Assembly (NCBI GenBank): GCA_022226955.1
Contig: CP092079.1
Location: forward strand, 124,001 to 188,000
Origin: Nitrospira sp.
GTDB lineage: Bacteria; Nitrospirota; Nitrospiria; Nitrospirales; Nitrospiraceae
Length of the DNA: 64,000 bases
Direction of reading: 5' to 3'
Within the stretch, counting starts at the first letter, position 1. Each line of letters starts with the position of its first letter. The translations under genes were made by a program, and so were the position numbers. The notes under the pieces were generated by a model. That model had not been told where the DNA came from and made no database searches. It saw only the letters and a list, made by a program, of their open reading frames with translations. Of the stretch, positions 7,907 to 15,460 are shown piece after piece.

Positions 7907-8182
7907 ATGGTGACAATTACGCTGACCGGTCAACTGCAAACCGCCGATGGCGAGCGCGACATGGCCTGTGAGATCCCGGCCTCGCTCACCGTCCGCCAGG
8001 TCATTCAGCGCCAAGGATTTCAACTCCGCCACCTCCTGCAACTGTTGCGGGAAAAGAAAGTGCTGGTCACAATCAACAAGCGCATTGCGAGCGAAGACTC
8101 TCTCGTGCAAGACGGCGACGCTATCAGGTTGGTCGGCCACGACGGCATGGGGGGAAGCGGCCTGGCCCCCTCGCACACCTGA
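7907..8182 (+). CDS. MoaD/ThiS-like beta-grasp protein, 91 aa
   Basis: The size and pattern fit a ubiquitin-like sulfur-carrier fold: ITLTGQLQTADGERDM, then ASLTVRQVIQRQGF and KVLVTINKRIASEDSLVQDGDAIRLV, which is the ThiS/MoaD pattern ending before the carrier tail. The tail reads GMGGSGLAPSHT, so a Gly-Gly exists but is not terminal; nine residues follow. Carrier proteins of this type accept sulfur on a C-terminal Gly-Gly, so either the tail is removed by a protease or this member is not a carrier. AAGGAG precedes the ATG at good spacing. No ThiF/MoeB-type activating enzyme lies nearby. Confidence 0.75.
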   Translation: MVTITLTGQLQTADGERDMACEIPASLTVRQVIQRQGFQLRHLLQLLREKKVLVTINKRIASEDSLVQDGDAIRLVGHDGMGGSGLAPSHT

Positions 8183-8210
8183 CTCCTCACGTTCTACGGC
8201 GCGAAATACG

Positions 8211-8244
8211 AAGGGCTGGCTTCCCTAACGGAAAGCCAGCCCTT
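8211..8244 (+). terminator. Rho-independent terminator-like hairpin
   Basis: A 15-bp stem with one mismatch, 8211-8225 pairing with 8230-8244 around a TAAC loop, lies 28 bases after the MoaD/ThiS-like gene. The following TTGCTCTG is only mildly T-rich. It may serve both the plus gene and the converging HU gene. Confidence 0.7.
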
Positions 8245-8324
8245 GCTCTGTCGCCATCTACAGCGGATAGACGCCTCGGAGCGCATCCATGGCGCTGCAC
8301 CGATGCCGGACGGAAACTCCTCGA

Positions 8325-8612
8325 TTATTTCTTTCCGAGGATTGCGTCCTTGGCCACCTTCGCGACGCGGAACTTCACCACTCGCTTGGCAGGGATCTTG
8401 ATCGGCTCGCCGGTCTGCGGGTTCCGGCCCATCCGGGCTTTGCGGTTCGCCAGCACCAACTTGCCGATCCCAGGCACCGTGAAGACGTTCTTCGCTTCAC
8501 GATAGGCCAAGGCGGCGAAATCGTCCATCATCTGAACGGCAGCCTTCTTGGTCAAACCGGACTTTTGAGCCATATAATCGGCGATCTGCGACTTCGTCAT
8601 TGATTTTGCCAT
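8325..8612 (-). CDS. HU-family DNA-binding protein, 95 aa
   Basis: A typical histone-like HU/IHF protein: N-terminal helical dimer part (MTKSQIADYMAQKSGLTKKA), the turn GIGKLVLANRKARMGRNPQTGEP, which is the DNA-bending arm with NPQTGE, and a basic C-terminal (IPAKRVVKFRVAKVAKDAIL). It bends and compacts DNA. AAGGAGG lies just upstream of the ATG. A second HU/IHF family gene exists at 61691, more IHF-like. Which of HU alpha, HU beta or a paralogue it is cannot be decided. Confidence 0.93.
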   Translation of the reverse strand: MAKSMTKSQIADYMAQKSGLTKKAAVQMMDDFAALAYREAKNVFTVPGIGKLVLANRKARMGRNPQTGEPIKIPAKRVVKFRVAKVAKDAILGKK

Positions 8613-8916
8613 TCGGAAACCTCCTTAGAAAGTGAGAAGAAAGCCGTAAGTTCAAATGTGAACTCGCCTGCGCTTGAACCAGCTGAATTGAGAATCGTCT
8701 GGCGAAAGGTTCTCCGACAACACTCTCACCAAGAAAACCCGCGAGAGTGTAGCCAAGAGTCCCTAGGCTGTCAACGAGAAAAACGCAGGCCAGGCCTGGG
8801 GAAATGCCGACAGCGCCCTCTTGCAGTTCAAATGGGCGCAGGCGTAGAGTATCGAAACGCCTCGATTTTGAGGTGGCCGCAGATTTGCAATCGCCGGGTT
8901 AAGTGAAAGGATCATC
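8613..8916. other. Divergent intergenic region with an inverted repeat
   Basis: These 304 bases separate the HU gene (minus) from the 8917 gene (plus) and must hold both promoters. ACACTCTC (8720-8727) and GAGAGTGT (8743-8750) form an 8-bp inverted repeat, spaced 15, which could be an operator. I found no convincing -35/-10 pair and no coding sequence. Confidence 0.4.
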
Positions 8917-9474
8917 ATGGGCAGGGAACTTCCGATTCTCCCCGCATCCACACAGGCGGATACAGCGGAACAGGCTGAAAACTTTGTATATTCTCGTGTG
9001 TTCTGTCAGAAAGAGAACTCCCCTCCGCTCCGACTCTTAATCGATTTTCTCAAAGCTCGCGGGCAGACTCCCATTGTGCCGAGCAATATCGATGACGCCG
9101 CCCTTGATGAGTGGGCCTGGGTGCAAATCTCGTTCGGTTATCACCGCGACCGCAAACCGGTGCAAATATTTTGCGTGCGTGACCGCGGCACCTATCAGGA
9201 CGTGTTCGAGCAGGAGCAACGGCAATTCCGCGATCTGCTGACCGCCTATGAGGATATTGAAGCCCAGCTCGCGCTCGAATTCGTCAATCGCGCGCAGTTC
9301 ATTCTCACGACCCGTTTTTCCAAAGACGACATGACCGATGAGGGCTACGACTTCAATGGCTGGATTCTGGAGTTTTACCAGGAACAGTGCAACGGCATTG
9401 TCCAGATCGACGACCAGGGTTTTTACTCGCCCAAGGGCGACCTCATTGTCGACATGGCTCCGCAGGAGGACTAA
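8917..9474 (+). CDS. Conserved hypothetical protein, 185 aa
   Basis: A soluble, acidic protein with no signal peptide. Recognisable stretches are WAWVQISFGYHRDRKPVQIF, then VFEQEQRQFRDLLTAYEDIE, a helix, and DFNGWILEFYQEQCNGIVQI. I do not recognise the family. Its stop lies only six bases before the GTG of the cysteine-cluster gene, so the two probably form one transcript. The frame is long, free of alternatives and of normal composition. Confidence 0.75.
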   Translation: MGRELPILPASTQADTAEQAENFVYSRVFCQKENSPPLRLLIDFLKARGQTPIVPSNIDDAALDEWAWVQISFGYHRDRKPVQIFCVRDRGTYQDVFEQEQRQFRDLLTAYEDIEAQLALEFVNRAQFILTTRFSKDDMTDEGYDFNGWILEFYQEQCNGIVQIDDQGFYSPKGDLIVDMAPQED

Positions 9475-9480
9475 CCCGTT

Positions 9481-10128
9481 GTGTCGACCACTCCGACACC
9501 GGCGACGACTCTCTCATCGCTTCCTGAAAAAACCTCACGATGGTTCGCGCGGGCCGCTGCAGCCCTTTTAGACCAGATTCCCTGCCGCCAAGGCTGTTGC
9601 CGTTGCTGCATCGGCACATTTCCCGTTACGATCCTTGATCGACAGCATCTCCTGGAAGGACTTGCCCAGCTTTCAGACGCTCAACGCCAGGCCATCCAAC
9701 AAAAGGCCCAGGATCAGATAGCCGCCATCGAAAACCGCTTCCCTCGCCTGGCTATGTCCCCGATAATCGACGAGTGGCCCGACCATCTCACCGAGCAACT
9801 AGCCGAGCAATTTCAAGACTTGCCTTGCCCGGCACTTGATATGAACGGGCACTGCGCAATCTATGCCTTTCGGCCACTCATCTGCCGTTCCATGGGCATC
9901 CCACCGGAGCAGGATGGAAATGTTGAGGGTGCGTGCGAGATTCAAACCGCTGTTCCGATCATTCGCCTCTCCTTGCCGTTTCGAGAAGAAGAAGACCGGC
10001 TGGCGGGAGAAGAGACCAACCACCTGACCGCGCTCCAACTCAGATTGCAATGCCAGGGCGAAGAGCTGCTGCTTCCCTATGCCTTTCTTCCGCAAGAAAG
10101 CCGCGTTATCTCCTCACACAGCGCCTAG
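9481..10128 (+). CDS. YkgJ-type cysteine-cluster protein, 215 aa
   Basis: The family signature is a set of cysteines thought to bind zinc or an iron-sulfur cluster: CRQGCCRCC at residues 35-43, CPALDMNGHCAIYAFRPLICR near 120-140, with the RPxxCR motif. Start is GTG at 9481 (GGAGG about 12 bases upstream). The role of this family is unclear. A second member is at 18645. It is followed by tRNA genes, so the operon ends here. Confidence 0.85.
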   Translation: MSTTPTPATTLSSLPEKTSRWFARAAAALLDQIPCRQGCCRCCIGTFPVTILDRQHLLEGLAQLSDAQRQAIQQKAQDQIAAIENRFPRLAMSPIIDEWPDHLTEQLAEQFQDLPCPALDMNGHCAIYAFRPLICRSMGIPPEQDGNVEGACEIQTAVPIIRLSLPFREEEDRLAGEETNHLTALQLRLQCQGEELLLPYAFLPQESRVISSHSA

Positions 10129-10175
10129 ACAGAGACTTTCACCCTATGATAAAGTCCCAGTCCTTGATTGAGGGA

Positions 10176-10252
10176 GCGCCTGTAGCTCAGCTGGATAGAG
10201 CATCAGCCTCCGGAGCTGAGGGCCACAGGTTCAAATCCTGTCAGGCGCACCA
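10176..10252 (+). tRNA. tRNA-Arg (anticodon CCG)
   Basis: A complete 77-base cloverleaf: acceptor GCGCCTG/CAGGCGC, D arm TAGCTCAGCTGGATAGAGC, anticodon stem TCAGC/GCTGA with loop CTCCGGA, T arm ACAGG TTCAAAT CCTGT, discriminator A and encoded CCA. Loop positions 34-36 read CCG, so it decodes CGG. TATGAT at 10145-10150 may be its -10 box. Confidence 0.97.
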
Positions 10253-10313
10253 TCAGCAAGCCCCGGCGAGGATTACGACTGCACAAAGACTTTCGCATCG
10301 CACATACCTAGGT

Positions 10314-10394
<81 letters not shown>

Positions 10395-10749
10395 TCTTCA
10401 TAACAAGAATCTTCCTACCTTCTAGCTAAAACATGCAGTGGAGCTTGCTAACCTAAAAAGACTCCCGACCCCTTTGTTTTTTCCTTTTTCACGGCCCACC
10501 TTGTAGACTTTCTGAATTAATACCTGTGAAAGCGGTGTTGAGGGTGCTGAACTGGCCCCCGTATCAAATCCCGGCTTCTATACCATTGGGAATTGTCATC
10601 CTACCATCATCGGTAAGGCATTGCGGATACCACTTGACTTCACAAAGTAATAGCAGTTAGCTATGCTCCGTTCTCATTTGTAACAAAGAATGAGTCTTGC
10701 CAACACATGGTTGAATTAGAAAGAGAAGAACTAAATCTCTAGGAGAATC
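10395..10749. other. Non-coding left arm of the element
   Basis: There is no credible reading frame in these 355 bases. They contain the tRNA-Lys 3'-end fragment at 10466-10500 and, before the lipoprotein gene, TTGACT (10634-10639) as a possible -35 box without a matching -10. AGGAG at 10741-10745 is the ribosome site of the following gene. Confidence 0.5.
10466..10500 (+). repeat. Degenerate tRNA-Lys 3'-end fragment
   Basis: CGACCCCT (10466-10473) and CACGGCCCACC (10490-10500) are the T-arm and acceptor end of the tRNA-Lys, in the right order, but separated by a T-rich 16-base stretch where the tRNA has a single A. This looks like an old, interrupted third copy of the attachment sequence. 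Confidence 0.5.
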
Positions 10750-12432
10750 ATGAAAAAGCCCCTCACTCTCTGCGCATTAGCAACTCTCATTCTCTCTTTG
10801 GCAAGTTGTGCTACCTACACCTTCCAATCGATGTACCCATCTCATTTTTCAAGCAAGTCACAAAATGACAGGGGCCAAATCCCTTCCTCGGAAATTCCAC
10901 ACGAAATTTTAGAGTCTCTTCCTCCAGACTTCGAACTAGCATATTACTCTGGCCACTTATGGTGTTTTCGTGATTGGGCTGGAAAGGTGCACCTGCTGAA
11001 TCTGATGAAATCCATCCAGCGCACTGAGTGGAGCGACAAATTTCAGCAACAGATGAACTTAGCTCAAGAGGACGAGCAATTTCGTGTGTTTACACCTGTA
11101 GGATACCCCCATGTTTATTGCGTTGTACCAAACGTAGATATCTACGCATTGTTTAACGAGACATGGTTTGAAGGATGGCTGACCTACCTGACCGAATGGG
11201 AAGATGCGGAGCTAGAAATTGAAGCGCTTTGGGAAAGCAATAAGAAGCTGGTTACTGAGATTGCAGATTTAAGAAAGACCATCGCCGAAACAGACGAATC
11301 TATAAAATCATATCAGGCTAGAATCAAGGAGAAGGAAGAATCAATAAAGGCAAATGAATCTGCGATTGCGGATCGCAAGGCAAAACTGGGAATGAAATTG
11401 TTTTCGGTGGAGCCTAAAAAGAAAGAACCGGAGCTACCACCTTTTGACCCCAAGATACCATACGACAGGAAAAATGACCCTTTCCTTAGCGTGGTCACCG
11501 ATCACTCTCAGGATGTATCAAGTAAACCATGGGCAAGTCAGCAAATGAGCGGCGGGAAATATATTGACCCTGAAATGGCCCAGAAAATTGACGAAATCAA
11601 CGCTGCCTTCTCTACGCCGGATAAGATATCAGACCCCGGACTAAAGAAAGATGTAAAGGAGTTAATTAAGAGGGGATTCTCTGGGGTTACAGTAACTTCG
11701 GGGACGAGAACACCATGGCGGCAAGCAGATCTTTATGTAAAAGCGAAGAAAGATGGCACTCCAGTTGGCAAGTATGTTCGAAGCGATCATATGTTTGGCC
11801 AAGCTGCTGACATGACAATACCTGCTGGCTGGGGATGGAATACATCGAATCATAAATTCTTGCGTGCAGTAATGAGGCAATTTGGTGTTGCTATGAACGT
11901 TCCTAAGGACCACGTTCATTTTACGCTGGCGAACCCTTCACATTCCTTCCTGGCTAGAAGGCTAGCAATGGTTCGTGCTTACCATGCGAAAGCGGGGGAA
12001 ATACGACAGGCACAAGGGGCCGTTAAAACGAATGCGATTTTCGAACAGAATAGAATAACCGAACAGAAGGCAAAAGTAGAAAAAGATTTGAGTGACAGAA
12101 AAGACGAGCTTACCAGACAGTCCAATATCTTTGTTCAAGTCTCTGCCAGGTATGTTGAAGTACAACAAGAATTGCAACGTCTGGATGCCGAAATAGCTCG
12201 CAGAGAAGCTGAAGCTCGGAGAGCTGCTGAAGCAGCAGAGCGCCATAGGGATAGGAGAGGCATCGACCGAGAGCCTAGAGGTGGTTGGGAAAGGCCTCAG
12301 CCTGATCCGCCTCCGGTGGACCGAACAGAACCACCACAACGTGAACGGCCTCGCGGAGAACAACCTCGAAGGGAACCTCCGAGTCGAGATACACCCAGAG
12401 AGACCGTACCAGATATAGGACGTATGCCTTGA
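10750..12432 (+). CDS. Lipoprotein with coiled coils and M15 peptidase domain
   Basis: 560 aa. The signal peptide ends in lipobox LASC, with Cys20 the lipidation site. A coiled coil (about 155-215, ELEIEALWESNKKLVTEIA and later) precedes an M15 (VanY/endolysin-type) domain near 285-400 whose zinc motif is complete: S345-D-H347-M-F-G-Q-A-A-D354 and D387-H388-V-H390. A second helical stretch follows, then an Arg/Pro-rich tail with REPPSRDTPRE. M15 enzymes cleave D-Ala or L-Ala/D-Glu bonds of peptidoglycan. The coiled coils suggest it spans the periplasm. Gene composition is more A+T-rich than its surroundings, and it is the only gene of the tRNA-Lys element. Function beyond peptidoglycan cleavage is unknown. 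Confidence 0.85.
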   Translation: MKKPLTLCALATLILSLASCATYTFQSMYPSHFSSKSQNDRGQIPSSEIPHEILESLPPDFELAYYSGHLWCFRDWAGKVHLLNLMKSIQRTEWSDKFQQQMNLAQEDEQFRVFTPVGYPHVYCVVPNVDIYALFNETWFEGWLTYLTEWEDAELEIEALWESNKKLVTEIADLRKTIAETDESIKSYQARIKEKEESIKANESAIADRKAKLGMKLFSVEPKKKEPELPPFDPKIPYDRKNDPFLSVVTDHSQDVSSKPWASQQMSGGKYIDPEMAQKIDEINAAFSTPDKISDPGLKKDVKELIKRGFSGVTVTSGTRTPWRQADLYVKAKKDGTPVGKYVRSDHMFGQAADMTIPAGWGWNTSNHKFLRAVMRQFGVAMNVPKDHVHFTLANPSHSFLARRLAMVRAYHAKAGEIRQAQGAVKTNAIFEQNRITEQKAKVEKDLSDRKDELTRQSNIFVQVSARYVEVQQELQRLDAEIARREAEARRAAEAAERHRDRRGIDREPRGGWERPQPDPPPVDRTEPPQRERPRGEQPRREPPSRDTPRETVPDIGRMP

Positions 12433-12496
12433 AGTTCTAGGCTTCATAGTGAATCTTACTTTTCAAGCTTAAAGGTAAGAGAGGGAGATGGCGGAG

Positions 12497-12538
12497 GCCC
12501 GCTGACTTTTGGCGATTCAGAGTAAAGCTCAGCGGGCC
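12497..12538 (+). terminator. Hairpin after the lipoprotein gene, sharing tRNA-Lys sequence
   Basis: GGCCCGCTGA (12497-12506) pairs with TCAGCGGGCC (12529-12538); CTTT/AAAG extends it past one bulge to about 14 bp. It lies 65 bases after the stop. Its right arm with the next two bases (TCAGCGGGCCGT, 12529-12540) is identical to 12 bases of the tRNA-Lys, so it may be a captured tRNA fragment rather than a simple terminator. Confidence 0.45.
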
Positions 12539-12913
12539 GTTGAGGCTGAGGTATCACAATCTCACCAATTTCAGCCTGAGCGTCCATCACAATGACAGCA
12601 GCTAGAATGATTGATCATTCAGGAACTTGCAGGCCATTACCAGGGAGGGCATCACACTGTGACAACCAGCACGAGAACCCCTAACTAGCCTGGTAACAGG
12701 CACGGACTGCGATAAATTAAGGTCAACTACGTAGACATGAGGTTACTGGTAGGCTCACAGCTTTTTCCTGTGATAATGTGTGCTAGAGGGGGTCAAAATC
12801 ACAGACTCTATCGACTCCATCGAATCTATAGAGCTGTCTGAACCGACTGAAAAACCAAAAGAACGGGGAAACCGTTGATCGATCAAACCCTTGTAAAAAT
12901 GACCTTGTTCGAG

Positions 12914-12963
12914 CTCTTAATCAGCGGGCCGTAGGTTCGACCCCTACACGGCCCACCAAAAAA
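12914..12963 (+). repeat. attR-like 50-bp direct repeat (orphan tRNA-Lys 3' half)
   Basis: Identical to 10345-10394. It begins in the anticodon loop and includes the T arm, acceptor 3' strand, CCA and A-run, but the 5' half of a tRNA is absent upstream, so it cannot encode a tRNA. It marks the far junction of the insertion. Confidence 0.9.
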
Positions 12964-13072
12964 CCCCTCAGCTTTCTACATTTCTTCGATTCGACTTCTC
13001 AGGATACAAACGGCGCGCTTTAACATAGAGCACACCCTCCTGTCTTGCCTGCTACAACTGGCTCTCGGCTCG

Positions 13073-14131
13073 CTAAAAACGATACTGTATCCCGAGTGAG
13101 GCATTGGTATTGAAGAACTCCCGGCTGCTCACGTTGGACGTGCGCTGCGAGCGCTGGACGCCCAGCGTCATGACGGCCGCATTGGAAAGCCGGTAGGAAA
13201 ACTCTGCTGCGCCCTGGTGTGTGGTATCCACGACTCCGCGATTCGAATCACCGACGATCTCGCTGGTAAACTCCTTGTGTCGATAGGCATAGCCCACCGT
13301 GAACGAGAGCGGTCCGGTAATCTGAACCGTGGCGCTGATCGACGCAAAGTGCTGGCGATAGGAGACATCGTCTCTGAAGTGGGTCTGCTCGTGTCCGTCG
13401 GCCAATCCTTGCTCGAATAAGTACGCCATGCTCAGCATGACTCTCGGCAGGATCATCCAATCTGTCTGTGGACCCACACTCCAGAATGCGGTATCGCGCT
13501 CGGCAAAGACGTCGTTGAATTTCCGAAGGCCATAGCGGCCGACCAGCGTACCGGTCACCGTATCGGACAGCCGCCGTTCAAGCTGCATCCGCCAAACATG
13601 GGATGTCACCCGCTCTTCCTCCGGAATGCGGAGACCGGTCCGGCGCTCCGTATTGGGACCGAGAAAAAGATTCGGAATAAACCGGTACCGAATCAAGATC
13701 GAGGTATCAGCGCCCAGCGCCTGCTTGACCTGGACGCGATAGTTGCCATGATTGAAAATCGGATTGTCCGTGAAGACAAAACCCGCGGCTTTCACCGACA
13801 CTTCCGTATCACCGAGACTGGTTGGACGCGAACGGTGGCGAAGATCGATGGAAGGCTCCCAGACCACATCGCTGGCTTTGTCGACAGGCACAATCGCCGG
13901 CTGACTGGGGTCTTCAGCCAGCGCCAAGCGGCGCGAGGAGGAGAACTCGAACACATTGTCGGTGTAGAGCACTTTGGTCTCAGCAATGGCAGACCATTCT
14001 GCTGCGGCGCGGCTGGGAACTCCGATCGGAACAAGAAGAAAGACCACGAGGAAGAACACAAGGCTGGAATGTGGCTGGGCCGTGCCGCTTGGATTACGGC
14101 TGTCCGAAGGATCGCACATAGAGCAGGACAT
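13073..14131 (-). CDS. Outer-membrane beta-barrel protein
   Basis: About 352 aa. A hydrophobic segment (VFFLVVFLLVPIGVPSR) with an AAA cleavage site forms the signal. The rest is a string of amphipathic strands (for example VWRMQLERRLSDTVTGTLVG, LSFTVGYAYRHKEF) and ends in Phe (LGIQYRF), as barrel proteins recognised by BamA do. Substrate is unknown. No strong ribosome site exists; ATG 14131 or 14119 are candidates, both inside the 3' end of the cytochrome gene upstream, so translation is probably coupled to it. Confidence 0.75.
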   Translation of the reverse strand: MSCSMCDPSDSRNPSGTAQPHSSLVFFLVVFLLVPIGVPSRAAAEWSAIAETKVLYTDNVFEFSSSRRLALAEDPSQPAIVPVDKASDVVWEPSIDLRHRSRPTSLGDTEVSVKAAGFVFTDNPIFNHGNYRVQVKQALGADTSILIRYRFIPNLFLGPNTERRTGLRIPEEERVTSHVWRMQLERRLSDTVTGTLVGRYGLRKFNDVFAERDTAFWSVGPQTDWMILPRVMLSMAYLFEQGLADGHEQTHFRDDVSYRQHFASISATVQITGPLSFTVGYAYRHKEFTSEIVGDSNRGVVDTTHQGAAEFSYRLSNAAVMTLGVQRSQRTSNVSSREFFNTNASLGIQYRF

Positions 14132-14552
14132 GCCAGGCTTCTTCTTCGGTGAGCACCAGCGGAACAAATGATGCCATATCGGTGCCCGGGCTCCCGTTCT
14201 TGAGAATCCAGATCAGCTCACCGTCCGTACGAGCGGCCTGCCAGATCTTATCAGTGAAATTGCGCGGAAGCTTTCCGACAAGGCCGGGAATATCGCCCAA
14301 TCCCTTGCCGTCTTTGCCGTGGCACGTCACGCAAAACGCCTTGCCATGAAAGAGGGCTCGCCCCTTCTCAATATTTTCCGGCGTCGCCTCGAACGGGTTG
14401 GTCCAGGTTTTCGCTTCATCGATTTTGTCGGCCGGCACCCGCGGCTTGAGCACCGCCGCCTCGGTCGCAAACGCCACGGTAGGGCCTTGCCCGATCAGTG
14501 CCATGAGAACCAGGCTCCGCAACACCCAGGATCGACAACGCTGCGCCATCAT
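14094..14552 (-). CDS. Exported c-type cytochrome, 152 aa
   Basis: A signal peptide (SLVLMALIGQGPTVAFA) is followed by a single class I cytochrome c domain: heme-binding CVTCH at about residue 74 and an axial Met in DMASFVP, with a C-terminal helix (EEEAWHVLLYVRSF). It carries electrons in the periplasm; donor and acceptor are not evident. Genes for a DUF1264 lipoprotein (upstream) and a barrel protein (downstream) lie in the same direction. Confidence 0.92.
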   Translation of the reverse strand: MMAQRCRSWVLRSLVLMALIGQGPTVAFATEAAVLKPRVPADKIDEAKTWTNPFEATPENIEKGRALFHGKAFCVTCHGKDGKGLGDIPGLVGKLPRNFTDKIWQAARTDGELIWILKNGSPGTDMASFVPLVLTEEEAWHVLLYVRSFGQP

Positions 14553-14598
14553 GACCTGCCCTCTCCCTCAACTCAGTCTGAGCCATGAACTGTCATAG

Positions 14599-14636
14599 TA
14601 GGGCCAGCCCGCCTCAACAAAGGCGGAGCTGGCCTA
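14599..14636 (-). terminator. Strong hairpin downstream of the DUF1264 gene
   Basis: GGCCAGC (14602-14608) pairs with GCTGGCC (14628-14634) and CCGCCT (14609-14614) with AGGCGG (14621-14626), with one bulged A and a CAACAA loop. It starts 12 bases beyond the DUF1264 stop. No clear T-run, but the stem is very stable. Confidence 0.6.
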
Positions 14637-14647
14637 CCAATGATCGC

Positions 14648-15169
14648 CTACTTGTCTGAATGTCCCGGGAATTGATGCCCGAGAGATTGCGGGAAGCTCA
14701 CGGTGCCGTCCGGGAATTCCTGCCCATGCTGCCAGAGATGATAAATCACGCCATCGGTCCCTGCGGCCACTTCGGCCACCTTTGCGGCTTGATCCGCCGG
14801 CATATCGAGAATCTGGACGCGGCCTGTGGCAATCTCTACTTTATGGTCGTGGAAATGGCGATGCCATTGAATGGCAGGCAGCTTTCTAGTGAGGTCTTTG
14901 GCGACGAAATATTCAATGGCAACCAGCTTCGCTTTCGGATCGGTGGAATCGAACAGGAGGCATTGCAAAATCTTGTCGGAGATTCCTTTGCAATAGTGAT
15001 GGAACGGGCCGCCCGGCTCTCCGTTCGGCATCAAATGCGGGGCCTGCACATGAATATCGAACCCTTCAACCGGCGATTTCGGCTCCCCGCTCATCGCCTT
15101 CTGGGGCGCCACTCCAGCACAGCCGATAGCTGTTGCCGCAATCATAATCAATAGTCCTTTTCTCATCAC
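14648..15169 (-). CDS. DUF1264 (oil-body-associated-like) lipoprotein, 173 aa
   Basis: The start is a lipoprotein signal with lipobox IGCA (Cys at about 17). The mature part matches DUF1264, known in plants as oil-body-associated protein: FHHYCKGISDKILQCLLFDS, then AKLVAIEYFVAKDL and QWHRHFHDHKVEIATG. The His-rich stretch (WHRHFHDH) could bind metal. Biochemical activity is unknown in bacteria. AGGAGG lies just before the ATG. The 291 bases upstream (15170-15460) contain no gene and should hold its promoter. Confidence 0.85.
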   Translation of the reverse strand: MMRKGLLIMIAATAIGCAGVAPQKAMSGEPKSPVEGFDIHVQAPHLMPNGEPGGPFHHYCKGISDKILQCLLFDSTDPKAKLVAIEYFVAKDLTRKLPAIQWHRHFHDHKVEIATGRVQILDMPADQAAKVAEVAAGTDGVIYHLWQHGQEFPDGTVSFPQSLGHQFPGHSDK

Positions 15170-15460
15170 GTCGAACCTCCTGATTTAGGGTTGGAATATA
15201 CGGCACGGGCACGGTCGGCTGCTCCTCCTTGAACATTCACCTACTGAGAGTAGAATGGGCCGAAAAGGATTCGGAATTATTTCACGCGGTTTTTCAATCC
15301 ATTGGGCATCAACCATGGCCAAGTGTCTCTCGATTGTATGCGACACCTGACATTCTTGCACCTGCGATCTCTTGCCATGGCTGGCTTCAGATAGAACACA
15401 GGAGGCGGATTAGACGCGCAACACGAAAAAAAATGAATGGATTGAGCGAGAGAATCGACT

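Larger units (their letters stand above)
12433..13072. other. Non-coding right arm of the element and junction
   Basis: This 640-base stretch has no plausible gene. It is rich in dyads: 12455-12479; TTACCAGG/CCTGGTAA (12637-12644/12689-12696); TCACA-C-TGTGA (12652-12662); and a bulged stem 12801-12811/12828-12837 beside the right repeat. The last 109 bases after 12963 belong to the host flank and hold nothing recognisable. Confidence 0.5.

Noticed and set aside
7810-7908. Longer start for the 7402 gene
   Set aside because: ATG 7908 would overlap the start of the divergent MoaD-like gene, whose ribosome site is strong.
12433-12913. CRISPR array
   Set aside because: Inverted repeats exist but no regularly spaced direct repeats with unique spacers; no cas genes in the window.
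12914-12963. A second tRNA-Lys gene
   Set aside because: Only the 3' half is present; no D arm or 5' acceptor strand precedes it, so it is the duplicated attachment sequence.
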